A DNA stretch of 39,937 bases. It comes from Betaproteobacteria bacterium HGW-Betaproteobacteria-18. Lineage in GTDB: Bacteria > Pseudomonadota > Gammaproteobacteria > Burkholderiales > Burkholderiaceae_C. Position numbers and translations under genes: made by a program. The notes below the pieces were generated by a model. The model worked only from the letters and a program-made list of their open reading frames with translations. It had not been told where the DNA came from and did no database searches. Positions within the stretch are counted from its first letter, which is position 1. Each line of letters begins with the position of its first letter. Location: NCBI GenBank assembly GCA_002842265.1, contig PHCO01000007.1:1-39937 (forward strand). The letters are read 5' to 3'. This document shows positions 36,929 to 39,937 of the stretch, in pieces.

Positions 36929-37180
36929 ATGGAAACGATCTATTCCGATGTCACCATCAGCATGTCTGAATTCAAGAAGAATCCGGCTGCAGTTTTGCGT
37001 GATGCCAAAAGTAAGCCTGTTGCGGTCTTGAACCACAACAAGGCCGCCTTCTATATGGTCGAGCCGGCCCTTTTTGAAGCCCTGCTGGAAGAGTTGGCAG
37101 ACCTGGATCTGCACCGCACCGTGCTGTCACGCATGGGCGAGCGCTCACGCGCCATTGAGGTTGACATTGATGCCATCTGA
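36929..37180 (+). CDS. Type II antitoxin, YefM/StbD (Phd) family
   Basis: An 83-residue antitoxin. The N-terminal DNA-binding Phd/YefM-type part reads SDVTISMSEFKKNPAAVLRD and then SKPVAVLNHNKAAFYMVEP; the rest forms the helix that should wrap the toxin. The ATG at 36929 gives the usual family start, METIYSDVTIS. The toxin gene overlaps its end by 11 bp. An inverted repeat over the promoter suggests autoregulation. Confidence 0.88.
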   Translation: METIYSDVTISMSEFKKNPAAVLRDAKSKPVAVLNHNKAAFYMVEPALFEALLEELADLDLHRTVLSRMGERSRAIEVDIDAI

Positions 37181-37526
37181 GATGCTTCCCAGGCATAAGT
37201 ACCGGTTGCAGTTTGTTCCAAGCGCATGGGCCGAATGGCAGGCTCTTGATGGGTCTGTCAAAGAACCGCTGCGAAAACTCCTGAAGAAACGCCTGGACAA
37301 CCCGCATGTGCCAGGTGGTGAGTTGCATGGTGCCCTTGCCGGTCACTACAAAATCAAACTCAGGAAGCAAGGCTATCGGTTGGTTTATGGGGTTCAGGAT
37401 GACGTCCTCATCGTGATGGTTATGGCTGTTGATAAGCGTGAAGACAGCGCCGTGTACCAGTCCGCCGTGGCACGCATTGCCGATAAGGTTTCTGAACTTG
37501 CGAAAGTCGCTGCAAAACGCCACTGA
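37170..37526 (+). CDS. Type II toxin, RelE/StbE family mRNA interferase
   Basis: A RelE-fold toxin of 118 residues, or 114 if the ATG at 37182 is used. Features are FVPSAWAEWQALDGSVKEPLRKLLKKRL (the N-terminal helices), the basic core HYKIKLRKQGYRLVYGV and the C-terminal VMAVDKREDSAVYQSA, carrying the lysine, arginine and tyrosine residues used for ribosome-dependent mRNA cleavage in E. coli RelE. It appears complete and overlaps the antitoxin gene. Confidence 0.88.
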   Translation: MPSEMLPRHKYRLQFVPSAWAEWQALDGSVKEPLRKLLKKRLDNPHVPGGELHGALAGHYKIKLRKQGYRLVYGVQDDVLIVMVMAVDKREDSAVYQSAVARIADKVSELAKVAAKRH

Positions 37527-37657
37527 TTCTCGGCAGGGACTTGTCAATGCACCGGAAAAATTGAATGCTGAATGCCCCTTGAGATTTCACCTTGACCTGA
37601 CCCGCTTGCCATTCCTGAGGCACACTCCACACCTTGTTTTACTTGTGAGCCCTGTCC

Positions 37658-38134
37658 ATGCTGTACGCCATTCTTAAAACCCTGCACCTGTTGGCCATCA
37701 TCGTCTGGATTGGCGGCATGGTGTTTGCCCACTTCTTTTTACGCCCGGCCGCAGCGGCGCTGGAGCCAGCGGTGCGGATTCGTCTGATGCACGCGGTGCT
37801 GGGGCGGTTTTTCAGCGCGGTGCTGGCGGCGGTTGCCGTGACGCTGGCCACCGGCCTGTGGATGATTGGCCAAGTGGCCAAACAGATGGTACAAGCCGGG
37901 GCGCATTTCACCATGCCACTGGAGTGGACGATCATGGCCACGCTGGGCATGGTCATGATGCTGATCTTCGGGCACATTCGTTTGGTCTTGTACCCGCGCC
38001 TGGGCCGTGCAGTGCAAGCGCTTGACTGGCCCGCCGGTGCCGCCGCGCTGGCGCAAATCCGCCTCTGGGTGCTGGTGAACCTGGGTTTGGGTGTGCTGAT
38101 TGTGCTGGTGACCCTGCTCGGTGTGCCGCGCTAA
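37658..38134 (+). CDS. CopD-family membrane protein
   Basis: A 158-residue protein with four hydrophobic helices, LKTLHLLAIIVWIGGMVFAHF being the first, with a histidine and the WIGG motif of the CopD/YozB/DUF2269-like membrane family. Further histidines in HAVLGRFF and GHIRLVLYP could bind metal or heme. Copper transport is sometimes assigned but nothing here proves it. The next gene starts 9 bp later, so cotranscription is likely. Confidence 0.75.
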   Translation: MLYAILKTLHLLAIIVWIGGMVFAHFFLRPAAAALEPAVRIRLMHAVLGRFFSAVLAAVAVTLATGLWMIGQVAKQMVQAGAHFTMPLEWTIMATLGMVMMLIFGHIRLVLYPRLGRAVQALDWPAGAAALAQIRLWVLVNLGLGVLIVLVTLLGVPR

Positions 38135-38143
38135 AAGCGCCAG

Positions 38144-39388
38144 ATGAACCCTGACGCACAACATTTGTGGCGCGCGCCGCGCTGGGCGCTGGCGGTGCTG
38201 CTGGCCACGCTGGGCATGCTCGGGCCGTTCTCCATTGACACCTACATCCCGGCGTTTGCCGGCATTGCCAGCTCACTCGACGCCACACCTTTGCAGATGC
38301 AGCAAACGCTGTCGGCCTACCTGTTTGGCTTTGCCTTCATGAGCCTGTTTCATGGCGCCCTGTCCGACAGCGTGGGCCGCAGGCCGGTGGTGTTGTGGGG
38401 CTTGGCCGCATTTACCCTGGCCTCGATGGGCTGCGCGCTGTCGCAAAGCATCGGCCAACTGGTGTTTTTCCGGGCGGTGCAGGGCCTCACCACCGGGGCC
38501 GGCATTGTGGTGTCGCGCGCGGTGGTGCGCGACATGTTTGCCCCCGCGCAGGCGCAAAGGGTGATGAGCCAGATCACCATCTACTTTGGCGTGGCGCCAG
38601 CCATTGCGCCGATGATCGGCGGCGTGCTGTTTGCCCAACTGGGCTGGCACAGCGTGTTCTGGTTTTTGACGGCGGTGGGCGTGGCGCTGTGGACGGCCAA
38701 CTACAAGCTGCTGCCCGAAACCCTGCACCTCAGCCAGCGCCAGCCGCTCAAGGTCAGCAACCTGCTGCAGGGCTACTGGAAGCTGGGTCTGGACCCGCGC
38801 TTTTTGCTGCTGGCGCTGGCCAGCGGCATCCCGTTCAACGGCATGTTTTTGTATGTGCTGTCGGCGCCGGTGTTTTTGGGTGAACACCTGGCACTGGCGC
38901 CAACGCAGTTCTTCTGGTTTTTTGTGCTCACCATCAGCGGCATCATGAGCGGCGCATTTTTGAGTGGCCGCATGGCCGGGCGGCTGGCGCCCAAGCAGCA
39001 AATCAAATACGGATTTCTGATCATGCTCGGCATTGCACTCATCAACCTGCTGGCCAATGCCGTCTTTACCGCGCATGTGGCGTGGGCGCTGTTGCCAGTG
39101 GCGATCTTTGCCTTTGGCTGGGCCATGATGGTGCCGGTGGTCACGCTGCTGGTGCTTGATTTGCACCCCGACCGGCGCGGCATGGCGTCGAGCCTGCAAG
39201 CCTTCATAGGCGCCAGCGCCAACGGCGTGGTGGCCGGTGTGATTGCGCCGCTGGTGATGCATTCCACCGTGGGGCTGGCGGGGGCGTCGCTGGCCATGCT
39301 GTCGGTGGGCCTGCTGGCTTGGGTCGGGTTGCATCGCCGCTGGCCCGACATTGGCCGGGTGATAGAGCACCCGGTTACGACTGGTTAG
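38144..39388 (+). CDS. Bcr/CflA-family multidrug efflux transporter (MFS)
   Basis: A 414-residue major-facilitator drug:proton antiporter with twelve predicted helices. The first helix has the Bcr/CflA pattern LGPFSIDTYIPAFAGIASSL; the MFS motif A is GALSDSVGRRP at 71-81; motif C-like GVAPAIAPMIGG follows in helix 5. Related proteins export bicyclomycin, chloramphenicol or sulfonamides; the substrate cannot be read here. The 3' end overlaps the truncated toxin gene on the other strand by 14 bp. Confidence 0.9.
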   Translation: MNPDAQHLWRAPRWALAVLLATLGMLGPFSIDTYIPAFAGIASSLDATPLQMQQTLSAYLFGFAFMSLFHGALSDSVGRRPVVLWGLAAFTLASMGCALSQSIGQLVFFRAVQGLTTGAGIVVSRAVVRDMFAPAQAQRVMSQITIYFGVAPAIAPMIGGVLFAQLGWHSVFWFLTAVGVALWTANYKLLPETLHLSQRQPLKVSNLLQGYWKLGLDPRFLLLALASGIPFNGMFLYVLSAPVFLGEHLALAPTQFFWFFVLTISGIMSGAFLSGRMAGRLAPKQQIKYGFLIMLGIALINLLANAVFTAHVAWALLPVAIFAFGWAMMVPVVTLLVLDLHPDRRGMASSLQAFIGASANGVVAGVIAPLVMHSTVGLAGASLAMLSVGLLAWVGLHRRWPDIGRVIEHPVTTG

Positions 39389-39548
39389 GAAAGTTCTCCC
39401 TGGCGTGAACGACAGCGAGAACCTCAATGGCATCAGTGACTTCGTAAAAAACAATGTAATTTGGGTGAACTACGATTTCTCTGGTGCCCGCCAGTCGAGA
39501 GCTTGGTTTATAGAGGTAAGGATGCTCTGGCCACTTAACCGTGAGCAT
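39375..39548 (-). pseudogene. ParE/RelE-family toxin, N-terminally truncated
   Basis: 57 codons with the C-terminal half of a ParE-type toxin: HPYLYKPSSRLAGTREIVVH, then PNYIVFYEVTDAIEVLAVVH and AREN, the part with the core strands. The first 40 or so residues, including the two N-terminal helices, are absent; the ATG at 39548 overlaps the antitoxin end, where a full toxin would normally begin. This was too short to stand out by length and was found by translating the gap after the antitoxin. Probably inactive. Confidence 0.72.
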
Positions 39549-39726
39549 GTTTTTTTCTCTTGGATTCGATGACAGCGCGAGCTTGAGCCATCACTTGGTC
39601 GTGCGCAATGAGAGGTTTTGCACTGCTGCGCGAGCGTTCAATCTTGGCTTTAAGCCATGCCGTGTAGCTGGATTCTTTCTCAGGAGACTCAAACTCTGAC
39701 ACCAACGGGGATAGAACTGCATTCAT
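39535..39726 (-). CDS. Antitoxin of a ParE/RelE-type module
   Basis: A 63-residue acidic-then-basic small protein whose core, SYTAWLKAKIERSRSSAKP then IAHDQVMAQARAVIESKR, matches the stabilisation-protein antitoxins found before ParE-like toxins. The ATG at 39726 follows TTTGGAGAG. Its 3' end overlaps the start of the truncated toxin by 14 bp. It may persist as an orphan antitoxin. Confidence 0.78.
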   Translation of the reverse strand: MNAVLSPLVSEFESPEKESSYTAWLKAKIERSRSSAKPLIAHDQVMAQARAVIESKRKKHAHG

Positions 39727-39736
39727 GATGAACTCT

Positions 39737-39762
39737 CCAAACGTTTGGTCATTGTGATCACA
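39737..39762. promoter_or_regulatory. Two palindromes upstream of the antitoxin gene
   Basis: CCAAACGTTTGG at 39737-39748 and TGTGATCACA at 39753-39762 are perfect palindromes 10-36 bp ahead of the antitoxin start. They are plausible autoregulatory sites; the first overlaps the ribosome-site region. Confidence 0.4.
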
Positions 39763-39839
39763 GATGGCAATCAAGGTTTAAGTCTATCATTTGACACAAA
39801 ATATTGCTGAATCAAAACACTTCGGCGATGGTTGATCAG

Positions 39840-39937
39840 TTTTAAGTTCCGTTGGCCTGATGATGTTTTAAGTTCCGTTGGCCTGATGATGTTTTAAGTT
39901 CCGTTGGCCTGATGATGTTTTAAGTTCCGTTGGCCTG
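39840..39937 (+). repeat. 26-bp tandem repeat running off the window end
   Basis: Three complete and one partial (20 bp) identical head-to-tail units of 26 bp, each beginning TTTTAAGTTCCGTTGGCCTG and ending ATGATG. No spacers. The array is cut by the window edge, so its full length is unknown. Confidence 0.95.

Overview
The window looks like chromosome from a betaproteobacterium of the order Burkholderiales, most likely the family Comamonadaceae (Rhodoferax/Polaromonas-like). The basis is high-GC codon use, a bamE-dapB-exbB-exbD-leuS-lptE-holA run, the linked hpf-ptsN-hprK genes, a zwf-hexR/pgi block, and groESL with a CIRCE operator. This placement rests on recognised families and gene order, not on a database search.

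Layout. 1-818 (minus): start of mnmA and a nudJ-like Nudix hydrolase. 983-4093 (plus): proton-translocating transhydrogenase pntAB, closed by a clear terminator. 4248-5921 (plus): fadD. 5945-9410 (minus): corA, mtnA, a class II aldolase and an MTA phosphorylase; the last three have the make-up of the 'DHAP shunt' for methylthioadenosine/5'-deoxyadenosine salvage. 9755-11616 (plus): hpf, ptsN, hprK. 11705-18552 (plus): bamE, dapB, exbB, exbD, leuS, lptE, holA. 18664-19071: a secreted PsiF-repeat protein. 19148-22861: a GT2 polyprenyl-phosphate glycosyltransferase and GtrA (plus), convergent on an ArnT-like transferase and a YdjC/NaxD-like deacetylase (minus), with a LysR regulator ahead of them; this is the gene set expected for adding an amino sugar to lipid A.

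23889-32982 is a central-carbon region. hexR and zwf lie on the minus strand. Divergent from them is a three-gene ABC importer (binding protein, double-length permease, ATPase), then a 59-codon C-terminal remnant of transaldolase, then pgi. The binding protein would usually be called 'iron', but its residues and neighbours fit an AfuA-type sugar-phosphate importer better. A palindrome resembling a HexR operator lies between zwf and the importer. Three same-orientation copies of a 46-bp cloverleaf-like repeat and one 26-bp tandem array are scattered through this block.

33005-34403: a divergent pair, a lipoprotein-like alpha/beta hydrolase and a conserved exported protein of unknown function. 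34626-36735 (minus): groES-groEL with promoter, CIRCE and an unusual terminator-like hairpin in the leader. 36929-37526: a RelBE-type toxin-antitoxin pair. 37658-39388: a CopD-like membrane protein and a Bcr/CflA efflux pump. 39375-39726 (minus): an antitoxin followed by a ParE-like toxin that has lost its N-terminal half. The window ends inside a second 26-bp tandem array. I saw no tRNA, rRNA, CRISPR array, insertion sequence or phage gene.
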